Origin: Flavobacteriales bacterium
Lineage (GTDB): Bacteria; Bacteroidota; Bacteroidia; Flavobacteriales_F; PHOS-HE28
Assembly: GCA_020635695.1 (NCBI GenBank)
Contig: JACJZH010000010.1
Span: 1-64,000 of the forward strand
DNA length: 64,000 bases
Reading direction: 5' to 3'
Of the stretch, positions 34,507 to 42,898 are shown piece after piece; positions within the stretch are counted from its first letter, which is position 1, and the number at the start of each line of letters is the position of its first letter. Made by a program: the position numbers and the translations under genes. The notes beneath the pieces were generated by a model. It was not told the DNA's origin. It saw only the letters and a program-made list of their open reading frames with translations, and did no database searches.

Positions 34507-36393
34507 TCAGGCGCTCGCCGAACGGGCCTCTTCGAGCAGCTGCTCCTGGTGCAGTTCGGCGTAGACACCGCCTCGCTCCAGCAACTGGTCATGGCGCCCT
34601 TCCTCCACCACGCGGCCGTGCTCCAGCACCAGGATGTGGTCTGCATGCTGGACCGCCGAGATGCGGTGGCTGATGATCACGGTGGTGCGGTCCTTCAGTT
34701 CCTCCCGCAGCCCGCGCAGGATGGCCTCCTCCGTGGCGGTATCCACGGCGCTCAGCGGGTCGTCGAAGACGAGGATCCGCGGATCGCCGGCAATGGCGCG
34801 GGCGATGCTCACGCGCTGTTTCTGCCCGCCGCTGAGAGTGATGCCCCGTTCACCCAGGAGGGTGTCGTAGCCCTTGGGGAAGTCCACGATGTTGTGGTGG
34901 ACCTGCGCCGTGCGGGCCGCCCGTTCCACGCGTTCCCGGGTCACCTGGTCCGTGTCCAGGCTGAAGGCGATGTTGGCCCGGATGGTGTCGCTGAAGAGGA
35001 ACACGTCCTGCGGGACGTAGCCCAGGCTTGCGCGGAGCGTGTGCAGGTCGATCCGGCGGATGGGCACCCCGTCGATGAGCACCTCGCCTTCGGTGGCGTC
35101 GAACTGCCGGGCGATCAGGTCCGCGATGGTGCTCTTGCCGCTGCCGGTGTGCCCGACCACGGCCAGGGTACCGCCTGCCGGTACGTGGAAGGAGACATCC
35201 TCCAGGGCCTGGATGCCGGTGTCGGGATAGCGGAAGCCCACCCGTTGGAAGGTGATGGCCCCGTGGACCACCTTCAACCCGTCGCCTTCGCTCAGCACCT
35301 CCGGCGCCGTTTCCAGGAACTCGTTCAGGCGTTCCATGGACGCACTGGCCTGCTGCACCAGCGAGGTGACCCAGCCCACGGAGGCGAACGGCCAGGTGAG
35401 CATGTTCACGTAGATCACGAACTCGGCGATGTTGCCCACCGACACCGTGGGGTCGCCCTGGATCAGCTTCATGCCCCCGATGAAGATGGTGAGCGTGGTG
35501 CTGACACCGATCAACAGCATGATGGCCGGCATGAAGAGCGAATCCACCCGGGCCTGGTCCAATCGCCGCTGGCGGAAGTCCTCCGCGGCCTCGCGGAAGT
35601 GGGCCTCGGCGGTCGCCTCCTTGGCGTAGGCCTTCAGCACGCGGATGCCGCTGAAGCTTTCCTGGGCCAGGGTGCTCAACCGGCTCTGTTCCCGCTGCAC
35701 CGCCATGCTCCGCCGGTTGATCACGTTGCTCACGTGGTAGATGGCGATGCTCATCAGGGGCAGCGGCGCCAGGGCATACAGGGTGAGTTCCACGTTCACG
35801 CTCAGCATGAAGCTGATGCACAGCACGAACAGCACCACGAGGTTGATGGTGTACATCACCGCCGGTCCCAGGTACATGCGCACCTTGCCCACGTCCTCGC
35901 TGATCCGGTTCAGCAGGTCGCCGGTGCTGTTGCGCTTGTAGAAGGCCCGGTCCAGCTGCTGGTAGTGGGCGTACACCGTGTTCTTCAGGTCGTACTCGAT
36001 CAGGCGGCTCACCACGATGATGGTCTGCCGCATCAGGAACATGAAGAAGCCCTTGAGCAGGGCCAGCACGAGGTAGAGCACGCCCAGCAGCACGGACAGC
36101 CAGGCCACGGTGGCGGCGAGCCCGTCAGGGTCGGTCACCTGTTGAAGCCGGCCCGCGATGTCCATGCCGGTCCACCCCAGCCAGCGGTCCAGGATCGGCG
36201 GCACGGCCAGGGTGCGCTCGCTCAGGGGAACATCACGCAGGGCCACGGCCTCGCCGATCAGGTCGAAGGCGTCGCGCACCACCCGCGGAGCGTACACCGC
36301 GAACAGGTTGCTGAGCACGATGAAGACCGCACCGAGCAGCAGCCGGCCCCGGTACTTGAGGAAGTAGGGGTTCAGGCGGAGGAGCGGTCGCAT
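34507..36393 (-). CDS. ABC exporter (fused permease and ATPase)
   Basis: 628 residues. Six membrane helices (about 18-37, 95-120, 180-197, 203-220, 290-308, 325-345) and a C-terminal ATPase with Walker A GHTGSGKST (414-421), signature LSGGQKQR (520-527), Walker B ILVFDD (541-546) and switch His576. It resembles MsbA/MdlB half-transporters that work as dimers on lipids or drugs. The residue after the Walker B Asp is Asp546, where the catalytic Glu is expected; this is usual for the degenerate half of heterodimeric exporters, yet no partner gene is adjacent. Confidence 0.9.
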   Translation of the reverse strand: MRPLLRLNPYFLKYRGRLLLGAVFIVLSNLFAVYAPRVVRDAFDLIGEAVALRDVPLSERTLAVPPILDRWLGWTGMDIAGRLQQVTDPDGLAATVAWLSVLLGVLYLVLALLKGFFMFLMRQTIIVVSRLIEYDLKNTVYAHYQQLDRAFYKRNSTGDLLNRISEDVGKVRMYLGPAVMYTINLVVLFVLCISFMLSVNVELTLYALAPLPLMSIAIYHVSNVINRRSMAVQREQSRLSTLAQESFSGIRVLKAYAKEATAEAHFREAAEDFRQRRLDQARVDSLFMPAIMLLIGVSTTLTIFIGGMKLIQGDPTVSVGNIAEFVIYVNMLTWPFASVGWVTSLVQQASASMERLNEFLETAPEVLSEGDGLKVVHGAITFQRVGFRYPDTGIQALEDVSFHVPAGGTLAVVGHTGSGKSTIADLIARQFDATEGEVLIDGVPIRRIDLHTLRASLGYVPQDVFLFSDTIRANIAFSLDTDQVTRERVERAARTAQVHHNIVDFPKGYDTLLGERGITLSGGQKQRVSIARAIAGDPRILVFDDPLSAVDTATEEAILRGLREELKDRTTVIISHRISAVQHADHILVLEHGRVVEEGRHDQLLERGGVYAELHQEQLLEEARSASA

Positions 36394-36412
36394 GTGCGGG
36401 GACCGATCGTGC

Positions 36413-36420
36413 TACTTTTG
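36413..36420 (+). promoter_or_regulatory. -7 box TACTTTTG upstream of leucine dehydrogenase
   Basis: Exact match to TAnnTTTG, 159 nt before the ATG at 36580, giving one of the longest leaders in the window. The leader (36421-36579) has several GC-rich inverted stretches but no riboswitch that I recognise. Confidence 0.5.
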
Positions 36421-36579
36421 CCCCGCCTTCCGACAGGAGGCCCGACCGGGGCCCCAAAGGTAGGCCGGCCTGCAGCGAGGAATGCCACGTGCCTTGACCG
36501 AATGCTTCCGGGTGATCCACCCGGCTCGCCTGGTGCGGTGCGTGCCTTCCCCGGTGGAGGACCACCAACGACCTGCACC

Positions 36580-37677
36580 ATGGAACTGACAACGACAGAG
36601 ACCACCGGCACCGCAGCTGTGCTGGGACGCATGGAGGAGCATGACCACGAGGAGGTGCTCTTCTGCTTCGACCGCACCACCGGCCTGCGCGCCATCATCG
36701 CGGTACACGACACCACCCTGGGCCCCGCCCTGGGGGGCACCCGCATGTGGCCCTACGCCTCCGAAGGCGACGCACTGAACGATGTGCTGCGGCTGAGCCG
36801 CGGCATGACCTACAAGAGCGCGCTCGCCGGGCTGGACCTGGGCGGGGGCAAGGCGGTGATCATCGGCGACAGCCGCACCGACAAGACCGAGGCCATGTTC
36901 CGCCGTTTCGGGCGTTTCGTGGACAGCTTGAACGGCCGCTACATCACCGCCGAGGACGTGGGCATGAGCACCGCCGAGATGGTGAACATCCACAAGGAGA
37001 CGAAGCATGTGGCCGGTCTGCCCGAGGAGATGGGCGGCAGCGGCGATCCCAGCCCCGTGACCGCCTATGGCGTTTACTGTGGCATGAAGGCGGCCGCGAA
37101 GGAGGCCTTCGGTACCGACAGCCTGAACGGCCGCAAGGTGAGCGTGCAGGGAGCAGGCAACGTGGGCGCCGCGCTGGTCGGCCACCTGGTGAAGGAGGGT
37201 GCACAGGTGTTCCTCACCGACATCCACGAGGATCGGCTGGCCGCGATCGCCGCGCTTCATCCGGTCACCATCGTGGGGCCGGACGAGGTGTACGACCTGG
37301 ACGTGGACATCTATTCCCCCTGCGCCCTAGGTGCCACGGTGAACGACGACACCCTGGCCCGCCTCAAGTGCGCGGTGATCGCCGGCGCGGCGAACAACCA
37401 GCTGGCGGAGGAAGAGGTACATGGAAGGGTCGTGCTGGAGAAAGGCATCCTGTACGCCCCTGATTTTCTCGTGAATGCCGGCGGCATCATCAATTGTGCC
37501 TGGGAACGCAAGGGCTATGTGCGTGAAGCGGCGCTGAAGCAGACCGAGGGGATCTACGACACCGCCCTGCGGATCTTCCGTCGCAGCAAGGAGGAAGGCG
37601 TGCCCACCTACCTGGCCGCCAGCCGCGAGGCCGAACAACGCGTGCGCAGCATGCGTCAGGCAGGCATCCGTTTCTGA
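36580..37677 (+). CDS. Leucine/valine-type amino acid dehydrogenase
   Basis: 365 residues. The Glu/Leu/Phe/Val dehydrogenase signature is clear: GLDLGGGKAVIIGD with the catalytic Lys, ITAEDVGMST, and the NAD site VSVQGAGNVGAALV; NAGGIIN follows. Length and the LGGTRMWPY motif fit leucine dehydrogenase, which deaminates branched-chain amino acids to 2-oxo acids. An open frame extends far upstream in phase, but it is antisense to the ABC gene and is interrupted by the promoter, so it was not used. Confidence 0.92.
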   Translation: MELTTTETTGTAAVLGRMEEHDHEEVLFCFDRTTGLRAIIAVHDTTLGPALGGTRMWPYASEGDALNDVLRLSRGMTYKSALAGLDLGGGKAVIIGDSRTDKTEAMFRRFGRFVDSLNGRYITAEDVGMSTAEMVNIHKETKHVAGLPEEMGGSGDPSPVTAYGVYCGMKAAAKEAFGTDSLNGRKVSVQGAGNVGAALVGHLVKEGAQVFLTDIHEDRLAAIAALHPVTIVGPDEVYDLDVDIYSPCALGATVNDDTLARLKCAVIAGAANNQLAEEEVHGRVVLEKGILYAPDFLVNAGGIINCAWERKGYVREAALKQTEGIYDTALRIFRRSKEEGVPTYLAASREAEQRVRSMRQAGIRF

Positions 37678-37679
37678 TC

Positions 37680-38621
37680 ATGCTGAACCGCCGCTACCTC
37701 CGGATCAAGGTCTACCAGGCGCTCTACGCGTACTGGCAGGGCGACGGTTCCAACGCCGCCCGCATCGAACAGGAACTGCACCTGAGCATCCAGCGCACCT
37801 TCGACCTGTACCTGGCCCTGCTGCTGGTGTTCGGCGAGGTGCACCGGGCGGCCGAACGGCGCATCGAGGAGCGACGGAACAAGCGACTGCCCACCGCCGA
37901 GGACCTCTCACCCAACCTGCGCTTCGTGCAGAACCCGGTGCTGCAGGCCCTGATGGACGAACGGCTGGACACCGCATCCGAGAAACGCAAGGTGAACTGG
38001 GTGGGGGAGCAGGAGCTCGTCACCAAGATCCTGCGCCAGTTCGAGGCCAGCGAGGAATTCCAGCGCTACATGGCCCTCCCCGAGCCCACCTTCAAGGACC
38101 ATCAGGAGGTGGTCCTGCACCTGTTCGTGGAGCACATCGCCAACTTCGACCAGTTGCAGGAGTTCTTCGAGGCGCGCAGCATCCATTGGCTGGAGGACCT
38201 GGACCTGGCCTGCTCCATGGTGAAGCGCACGATCGAGGGGGTGCGAGAAGGCGGCAAGGCCTCCCTGACCGACCTGTTCCGCGGTCCGGATGAGGAGCGG
38301 GAGTTCGTCTCCACGCTCTACCGGCGCACGATCGACCAGGGGGCTGAGCATGAGCAGGCCATCGCCGAGAAGGCCAGCAACTGGGAGAGCGACCGCATCG
38401 CCCTCAGCGACATGATCCTGATGAAGATGGCCCTCACCGAGGCACGGGTGTTCTCCGAGGTGCCGGTGAAGGTGACCCTGAACGAGTACATCGAGATCGC
38501 CAAGGCCTACAGCACGCCCAAGAGCCGCTCGTTCATCAACGGCATCCTGGACAAGCTTTTCGCCGAGATGAAGGAGGACGGACGCATCCGCAAGGTGGGC
38601 CGCGGCCTGCTCGAGAACTGA
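37680..38621 (+). CDS. nusB: Transcription antitermination factor NusB
   Basis: 313 residues, much longer than the 140-residue E. coli form, as is normal in Bacteroidota. The N-terminal part (NRRYLRIKVYQALYAYWQG) and C-terminal helices (SDMILMKMALTEARVFSEVP, NEYIEIAKAYSTPKSRSFING) carry the NusB fold; the central stretch is the lineage-specific insertion. It takes part in rRNA antitermination with NusE. It starts 2 nt after the leucine dehydrogenase stop and heads a nusB-DUF1573-yajC-coaE cluster. Confidence 0.94.
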   Translation: MLNRRYLRIKVYQALYAYWQGDGSNAARIEQELHLSIQRTFDLYLALLLVFGEVHRAAERRIEERRNKRLPTAEDLSPNLRFVQNPVLQALMDERLDTASEKRKVNWVGEQELVTKILRQFEASEEFQRYMALPEPTFKDHQEVVLHLFVEHIANFDQLQEFFEARSIHWLEDLDLACSMVKRTIEGVREGGKASLTDLFRGPDEEREFVSTLYRRTIDQGAEHEQAIAEKASNWESDRIALSDMILMKMALTEARVFSEVPVKVTLNEYIEIAKAYSTPKSRSFINGILDKLFAEMKEDGRIRKVGRGLLEN

Positions 38622-38627
38622 AGCACG

Positions 38628-39122
38628 ATGCGAGCGCCTCATTTCCACATTCTCACATTCGTCATTTCCACATTTCTGGCCTCCTGCATGGTCACCGACC
38701 ATAGTGAGCGGGACCCGGAGGCCATCACCCCGGACGTGATCCAGGTGCCCGCTTCGGGCTACGCCGCGACCGATACGGCTGAAATGCCCCGCTTCGCCTT
38801 CGCCGAACGGAAGGTGGACATGGGGCGCATCTCCCAAGGCACGCAATTCACCCATGTGTTCCGCTTCACCAACGACGGTCCCAGGCCGCTGGTGATCACC
38901 GACGTGCGCGGTTCCTGCGGCTGCACCGTGGGGCGCGACTGGCCACGCGATCCGGTGCCGCCGGGCGGGGAGGGCGCCATCACCGTCACCTTCGACAGCG
39001 AGGGCCGCAGCGGCCACCAGGAGAAGAGCGTCAGCGTGGTGGCCAACACCCATCCGCCCACCACCATCCTCTACCTGGAAGGGGAGGTGCTGGCACCTGC
39101 CGGTGCGTTGCCGGTGGAATGA
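38628..39122 (+). CDS. DUF1573 lipoprotein with a repeat-encoded signal peptide
   Basis: 164 residues. The C-terminal 100 residues are DUF1573 (FAERKVDMGRISQGTQFTH, VRGSCGCTVGRDWP, VNNxHPPTT-type end), an Ig-like periplasmic domain conserved in this position beside nusB and yajC. The N-terminus ends in the lipobox LASC (Cys20). Residues 5-17 of that signal peptide are read from a CATTTCCACATT-type dispersed repeat, whose hydrophobic translation supplies the h-region. Only one Arg precedes it, so export may be weak; a start at Met21 would leave a cytoplasmic protein and is less likely. Confidence 0.85.
   Translation: MRAPHFHILTFVISTFLASCMVTDHSERDPEAITPDVIQVPASGYAATDTAEMPRFAFAERKVDMGRISQGTQFTHVFRFTNDGPRPLVITDVRGSCGCTVGRDWPRDPVPPGGEGAITVTFDSEGRSGHQEKSVSVVANTHPPTTILYLEGEVLAPAGALPVE
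38639..38676. repeat. TTTCCACATT-word repeat inside a coding sequence
   Basis: Three copies of an imperfect CATTTCCACATT / CTCACATT word, like those at 2170-2216 and 57076-57118, here in frame with the lipoprotein start. Confidence 0.8.
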
Positions 39123-39128
39123 AGCTTC

Positions 39129-39136
39129 TACCTTTC
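39129..39136 (+). promoter_or_regulatory. -7 box TACCTTTC, leaderless arrangement for yajC
   Basis: Ends 4 nt before the yajC ATG and begins 6 nt after the DUF1573 stop. Confidence 0.55.
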
Positions 39137-39140
39137 GCCC

Positions 39141-39470
39141 ATGTTCGCACTCACCTTTCCCCTGCAGGCCCAACAGCAGAACCCCGCCAGCTTCTGGATC
39201 ATGATGGGCCTCCTCATGGTGGTCTTCTACTTCTTCATGATCCGCCCGCAGCAGAAGAAGGCCAAGGACGCCCGCAAGTTCCGCGAGTCGCTGCAGAAGG
39301 GCAGCAAGGTGATCACCATCGGCGGCATCCATGGCAAGGTGGTGGAACTGGCCGAGAAGACCGTCCTGCTTGAGGTGGACAGCGGCACCAAGCTCCGCAT
39401 CGAGCGCAGCGCCATCAGCATGGACAGCTCCACGCAGCTGACCGAGGAGACGGCCAAGGCGGCCAAGTGA
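39141..39470 (+). CDS. yajC: Preprotein translocase accessory subunit YajC
   Basis: 109 residues with one membrane helix (ASFWIMMGLLMVVFYFFMI) followed by the family motif RPQQKKAKDARKF and a small beta domain. YajC associates with SecDF in the Sec translocon. It lies between DUF1573 and coaE, the standard Bacteroidota order. Confidence 0.94.
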   Translation: MFALTFPLQAQQQNPASFWIMMGLLMVVFYFFMIRPQQKKAKDARKFRESLQKGSKVITIGGIHGKVVELAEKTVLLEVDSGTKLRIERSAISMDSSTQLTEETAKAAK

Positions 39471-39474
39471 TCCC

Positions 39475-40062
39475 ATGCGGCGCGTCGGCATCACCGGCGG
39501 TATCGGGTCGGGCAAGAGCACCGTCTGTCGCATCCTGGGCGTACTTGGCGTTCCCGTGTTCGAGGCCGATGCCGAAGGACGCAGGCTCCTCTCCGACGAT
39601 CCGGATGTGATCGCTGCCGTGCGCGAGCACTTCGGCCCCGATCTCATCGGTCAACAGGGCGTCGATCGGAAGGCCCTGGCGGAGATCGTGTTCAAGGATG
39701 CCGCCGCGCTTCAGGAACTCAATGCCATCGTGCATCCCGCGGTGCGAAAGGCCTTCGCCCGATGGGCCGGGGCGCAGGAAGCCCCCTACGTGGTGCTGGA
39801 GGCCGCGGTCCTGGCGGAAAGCGGCGGGCGGTCCCAGGTGGACGAACTGTGGGTGGTGAGCGCCCCGGAGGACCTGCGCGTACAACGCGTCATGGCGCGC
39901 GACGGGGTGGACGAAGAGGCGGTGCGGGCACGCATGGCCAATCAGCTCCCGGACGCGGAGCGCGAGGCCCTGGCCGATGCCGTGCTGGTGAACGACGAGC
40001 GCCAGCTGCTCATACCGCAGGTATTGGCCCTGCACGAACGGATGATCCGCAGCTCCGAATGA
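39475..40062 (+). CDS. coaE: Dephospho-CoA kinase
   Basis: 195 residues. The P-loop GITGGIGSGKST is at the N-terminus. VFEADAEGRRLL and the lid region ARDGVDEEAVRARMANQ fit CoaE. It phosphorylates dephospho-CoA, the last step of CoA synthesis. It starts 4 nt after yajC, and its stop overlaps the next gene's ATG. Confidence 0.95.
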   Translation: MRRVGITGGIGSGKSTVCRILGVLGVPVFEADAEGRRLLSDDPDVIAAVREHFGPDLIGQQGVDRKALAEIVFKDAAALQELNAIVHPAVRKAFARWAGAQEAPYVVLEAAVLAESGGRSQVDELWVVSAPEDLRVQRVMARDGVDEEAVRARMANQLPDAEREALADAVLVNDERQLLIPQVLALHERMIRSSE

Positions 40063-40319
40063 GCGCTGGCCGGCGTCCCTTCAGGATCACTTCGCTGGTC
40101 ATGGGACTGTTGTCCGTGCCGCTGGCCTTCGCACGCCACCTGGTCTCGCTGGCCTTGGTGCTCGCGGTGCTGTCGTTGCTGCTGAACGGGACCGGCGCCC
40201 TGCTCCGGCGGGGGAGCGGATCCCGGACAACGCGTCTGGCGGGCTGGAGCGCCGTGCTCGGCCTGGTCTCCTCGCTCGTGATGTGGGGCCTGTGGGCCTC
40301 GGGGGTGCTGCTGCGCTGA
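40059..40319 (+). CDS. Small membrane protein of unknown function
   Basis: 86 residues from the ATG overlapping the coaE stop. Two or three hydrophobic helices (LVMGLLSVPLAFARHLVSL, ALVLAVLSLLLNGTGALL, AVLGLVSSLVMWGLWASG) with a basic loop (RRGSGSRTTR). The topology resembles DUF4190-type proteins, but no motif confirms it. It is translationally coupled to coaE and ends 3 nt from a convergent exonuclease gene, with no room for a terminator. Confidence 0.65.
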   Translation: MSAGRRPFRITSLVMGLLSVPLAFARHLVSLALVLAVLSLLLNGTGALLRRGSGSRTTRLAGWSAVLGLVSSLVMWGLWASGVLLR

Positions 40320-40322
40320 GCC

Positions 40323-40877
40323 TCAGGCGCGGGCCTGCCAGGGCCAGAGGCGGGTGCGCTCCAGGAGCCGTTCCTCTCCGAACTCGCCCATCAGCCGCTG
40401 GTGCAGGGCCAGGGTGGCGCGCGCATCGTTCAGGGCCCGGTGCCTTCCGTGGAAGGGGATGCCGAAGTAGCGGCAAAGGCTGCCCAGGTTGTAGTGGGAG
40501 AGGTGCGGTACCAGTTCACGGCTCAACTGCTCGGTGCAGAGCGTCTCCCGGTGGAAGACCAGACCCGTGCGGGCGAACTCGTGTTCCAGCGCGGTCATGT
40601 CGTAGCGCACGTTGTGCGCCACCACGATGTGGTCCTTCGTGGACCGTTGAAGACCGGCAACGACCTCCGAGAACCGCGGAGCGTCCGCCACATCGGACGG
40701 GCCGATGCCGGTGAGCCTACGGATGAAGCCCGGGATCGGCGTCGATGGCCGCACCAGGCTGCTCCAAGCATGGGTGTCGCGCATGCCATCGTGACACAGG
40801 ACGCCCACCTCGATGATGGACCCCTGGCGTGGATCGCCGTGGGTGGTCTCGACATCGATGACGGCGTACTGGGGCAT
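40323..40877 (-). CDS. DnaQ-type 3'-5' exonuclease
   Basis: 184 residues from the ATG at 40877; upstream codons would run into the divergent promoter. DEDDh motifs are present: VIDVETT (Asp, Glu), AHNVRYDMTALEHEF (Asp) and HRALNDARAT (His, Asp). It could be the proofreading subunit of DNA polymerase III or a stand-alone exonuclease of the same family; the lack of a GIY-YIG domain leaves both open. Confidence 0.88.
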   Translation of the reverse strand: MPQYAVIDVETTHGDPRQGSIIEVGVLCHDGMRDTHAWSSLVRPSTPIPGFIRRLTGIGPSDVADAPRFSEVVAGLQRSTKDHIVVAHNVRYDMTALEHEFARTGLVFHRETLCTEQLSRELVPHLSHYNLGSLCRYFGIPFHGRHRALNDARATLALHQRLMGEFGEERLLERTRLWPWQARA

Positions 40878-40921
40878 GCGGGAGCCTTCTACGGCAACGG
40901 GGAGGGAAGGTTGGGGCGGCC

Positions 40922-40929
40922 TATCTTGC
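40922..40929 (+). promoter_or_regulatory. -7-like box TATCTTGC before a GTG start
   Basis: Ends 4 nt before the GTG at 40934 and helps choose that start. Confidence 0.45.
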
Positions 40930-40933
40930 CGCG

Positions 40934-41485
40934 GTGTTCCGAGCATTGGCCGGGTTCATCTACTTCAAGCTGCTCGGGTGGCGCGTCGAGGACCACCGCC
41001 CGCCCGGCCTGAAGCAGTACATGGTGGTGGTGGCCCCGCACACCAGCAACTGGGACTTCCCCATCGGCGTCCTCGTACGCAGCATCTGCCGGATGAACGA
41101 CGTGCGCTACCTGGCCAAGAAGTCCCTGTTCAAGCCTCCGTTCGGCTGGCTGTTCCGGCTGCTCGGAGGGTATCCGGTGGACCGTTCAGGACCACACCAC
41201 CTGGTGGACCAGGTCACGGACTACTTCCGGACCATCCCCGACTTCAAGCTGGCCATCACCCCGGAGGGGACACGCAAGCGCGTGGACAAGTGGAAGACCG
41301 GTTTCCATCGGATCGCCCGGCAGGCGAACGTACCCGTGATCCTGGCGGCCATGGACTACGGCAACAAAGTGGTGAGCTTCACCGATGTGTTCCCGCTCAC
41401 GGACGACCTGGAGGCGGACATCGAACGGATGAAACAGCACTACCGCCCGATCCGCGGGAAGAACCCCGACCAGGGGGTGTTCTGA
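40934..41485 (+). CDS. 1-acylglycerol-3-phosphate acyltransferase family protein
   Basis: 183 residues, GTG start. The acyltransferase HxxxxD motif is in PHTSNWDFPI, and the second motif in ITPEGTRKRVDKWKTGFH (TPEGTR). It should transfer an acyl group to a glycerophospholipid or related lipid at the membrane. It is shorter than plsC proper and matches the small MSMEG/YihG-like branch, so the acceptor is uncertain. Confidence 0.88.
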   Translation: MFRALAGFIYFKLLGWRVEDHRPPGLKQYMVVVAPHTSNWDFPIGVLVRSICRMNDVRYLAKKSLFKPPFGWLFRLLGGYPVDRSGPHHLVDQVTDYFRTIPDFKLAITPEGTRKRVDKWKTGFHRIARQANVPVILAAMDYGNKVVSFTDVFPLTDDLEADIERMKQHYRPIRGKNPDQGVF

Positions 41486-41515
41486 CCCGGCACGGTGCTT
41501 GATGCACGCAACGCC

Positions 41516-42055
41516 ATGACCCGTTCCAAGCTCCTCGTTCCCGCCCTGATCACCGGCATATTGCTCATCTCGGGCGACACCACCAAGCGTTTCACCCCGT
41601 TGACCGGGGAGACCGCCGAGGGGCGCTCGGTCACCATTCCCGACCCGGGACACGACGGACCCACCGTGGTGGGCATGGCCTGGGGCAAGCAGGCCGGTCC
41701 GGTGCTGGAGGACTGGATGGAACCGGCCTACCTGCGGTTCGTGGCCAAGCACGGGCTCTTCGCGCAGGCCTACGACGCCCAGGTGTATTTCGTGCCCCTG
41801 TTCGTGGGTGCCAACAAGGCCGCGTATGGCGCCACGCTGAAGAAGTTCCGCAAGAGCGCAACCCCGGAAGTGGTGGACCACGTGGTCTTCTACAAGGACG
41901 ATCCGCAGCCTTACCTGGACGGCCTGGGCATGCCGGACAAGGCCACACCCTACTTCTTCGTGCTGGACCGGGAAGGGAGGGTCTTGTACCGCACCGAGGG
42001 CCGGTTCAGTGAAGCGAAGCTCGAGGCCATCGAGGCCGTGTTGCTGGAGTCCTGA
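41516..42055 (+). CDS. Exported thioredoxin-fold-like protein lacking cysteine
   Basis: 179 residues from the ATG at 41516 (a GTG 21 nt upstream would give seven extra residues before the signal). Signal peptide ALITGILLISG. The pattern TVVGMAWGKQAGPVL, then VDHVVFYKD, TPYFFVLDREGRVLYRTEGRF is that of redoxin/TlpA-like folds. There is no Cys anywhere in the sequence, so it cannot perform thiol redox chemistry. Function unknown; a binding or chaperone role is possible. Confidence 0.65.
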   Translation: MTRSKLLVPALITGILLISGDTTKRFTPLTGETAEGRSVTIPDPGHDGPTVVGMAWGKQAGPVLEDWMEPAYLRFVAKHGLFAQAYDAQVYFVPLFVGANKAAYGATLKKFRKSATPEVVDHVVFYKDDPQPYLDGLGMPDKATPYFFVLDREGRVLYRTEGRFSEAKLEAIEAVLLES

Positions 42056-42070
42056 GGGCCGCAGGTGACC

Positions 42071-42078
42071 TATCTTTG
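42071..42078 (+). promoter_or_regulatory. -7 box TATCTTTG for bamD
   Basis: Exact match to TAnnTTTG, 13 nt before the ATG at 42092. Confidence 0.6.
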
Positions 42079-42091
42079 CCGGCCTTTCACC

Positions 42092-42898
42092 ATGCGGGCC
42101 TCCGTCGTTCTCCTTCTGGCATGGCTCCTGCTCCCCGGATGCAGCGAGTTCAACAAGGCGCTCAAGAGCACCGATGTCCAGTACAAACTGGACGTGGCCC
42201 GCAAATACTATGAGGAGGAGGAGTATGAACGCGCACTTCCCCTGTTGGAAGAGTTGATCGTGCTGACGCGGGGGTCGACCCTTGGCGAAGAGGTCGGGTA
42301 CCTCCATGCCAAGAGCTTCTACAACATGAAGGACTACTACCTGGGAGGGTACTACCTGACGAATTTCGCGAGGACCTTTCCCACGAGCGTGCATGCGGAG
42401 GAGTGTGCCTTCCTGAGCGCCATGTGCCACTACCGCAACTCGCCCACCTTCGAACTGGACCAGTCGGACACCCGGCGGGCCATCGACGAGCTCCAGCTCT
42501 TCCTGGTGCGTTATCCCAGGACCGACCTGCGCGATTCCTGCAATGGGCTCATCGACCAGCTGCGGTACAAGCTCGAGCAGAAGGACCTGCACAGCGCGCT
42601 TCAATACGAGCGGACCAAGAACTACCGGGCCGCGCACGAGGCCCTGGAGCAGTTCCTGCGCAAATGGCCCAATTCCGACCATCGCGAGGAGGCCATGATC
42701 GCCCTGCTGAAGGCGGACCACCGGCTGGCCGTGAACAGCGTGGCGGACAAGAAGGAGGAGCGCCTCCGGGATGCCATCCGTTCATACCATAACTTTGTGG
42801 ACGCGTTCGGCCAGAGTGGACGGTTGTCCGAGGCGGAACGCATGTACGACGAACTGATCGCCGAGCTCGAACGCATTCAACGCACAACGACCCCATGA
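42092..42898 (+). CDS. bamD: Outer membrane assembly lipoprotein BamD
   Basis: 268 residues with a lipobox (LLLPGC). TPR-type repeats follow: YEEEEYERALPLLEEL, SFYNMKDYYLGGYYLTNFAR and the conserved FPTSVHAEECAFLSA. BamD is an essential part of the BAM complex that inserts beta-barrel proteins. The ATG is placed at the lipoprotein signal. Its stop overlaps rpoZ (ATGA), and the order bamD-rpoZ-coaBC is standard in Bacteroidota. Confidence 0.93.
   Translation: MRASVVLLLAWLLLPGCSEFNKALKSTDVQYKLDVARKYYEEEEYERALPLLEELIVLTRGSTLGEEVGYLHAKSFYNMKDYYLGGYYLTNFARTFPTSVHAEECAFLSAMCHYRNSPTFELDQSDTRRAIDELQLFLVRYPRTDLRDSCNGLIDQLRYKLEQKDLHSALQYERTKNYRAAHEALEQFLRKWPNSDHREEAMIALLKADHRLAVNSVADKKEERLRDAIRSYHNFVDAFGQSGRLSEAERMYDELIAELERIQRTTTP

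Noticed and set aside
34384..36579. Long upstream extension of the leucine dehydrogenase frame
   Set aside because: It is antisense to the ABC transporter and the PUR gene. The dehydrogenase start is fixed by family length and lies downstream of the promoter at 36413.
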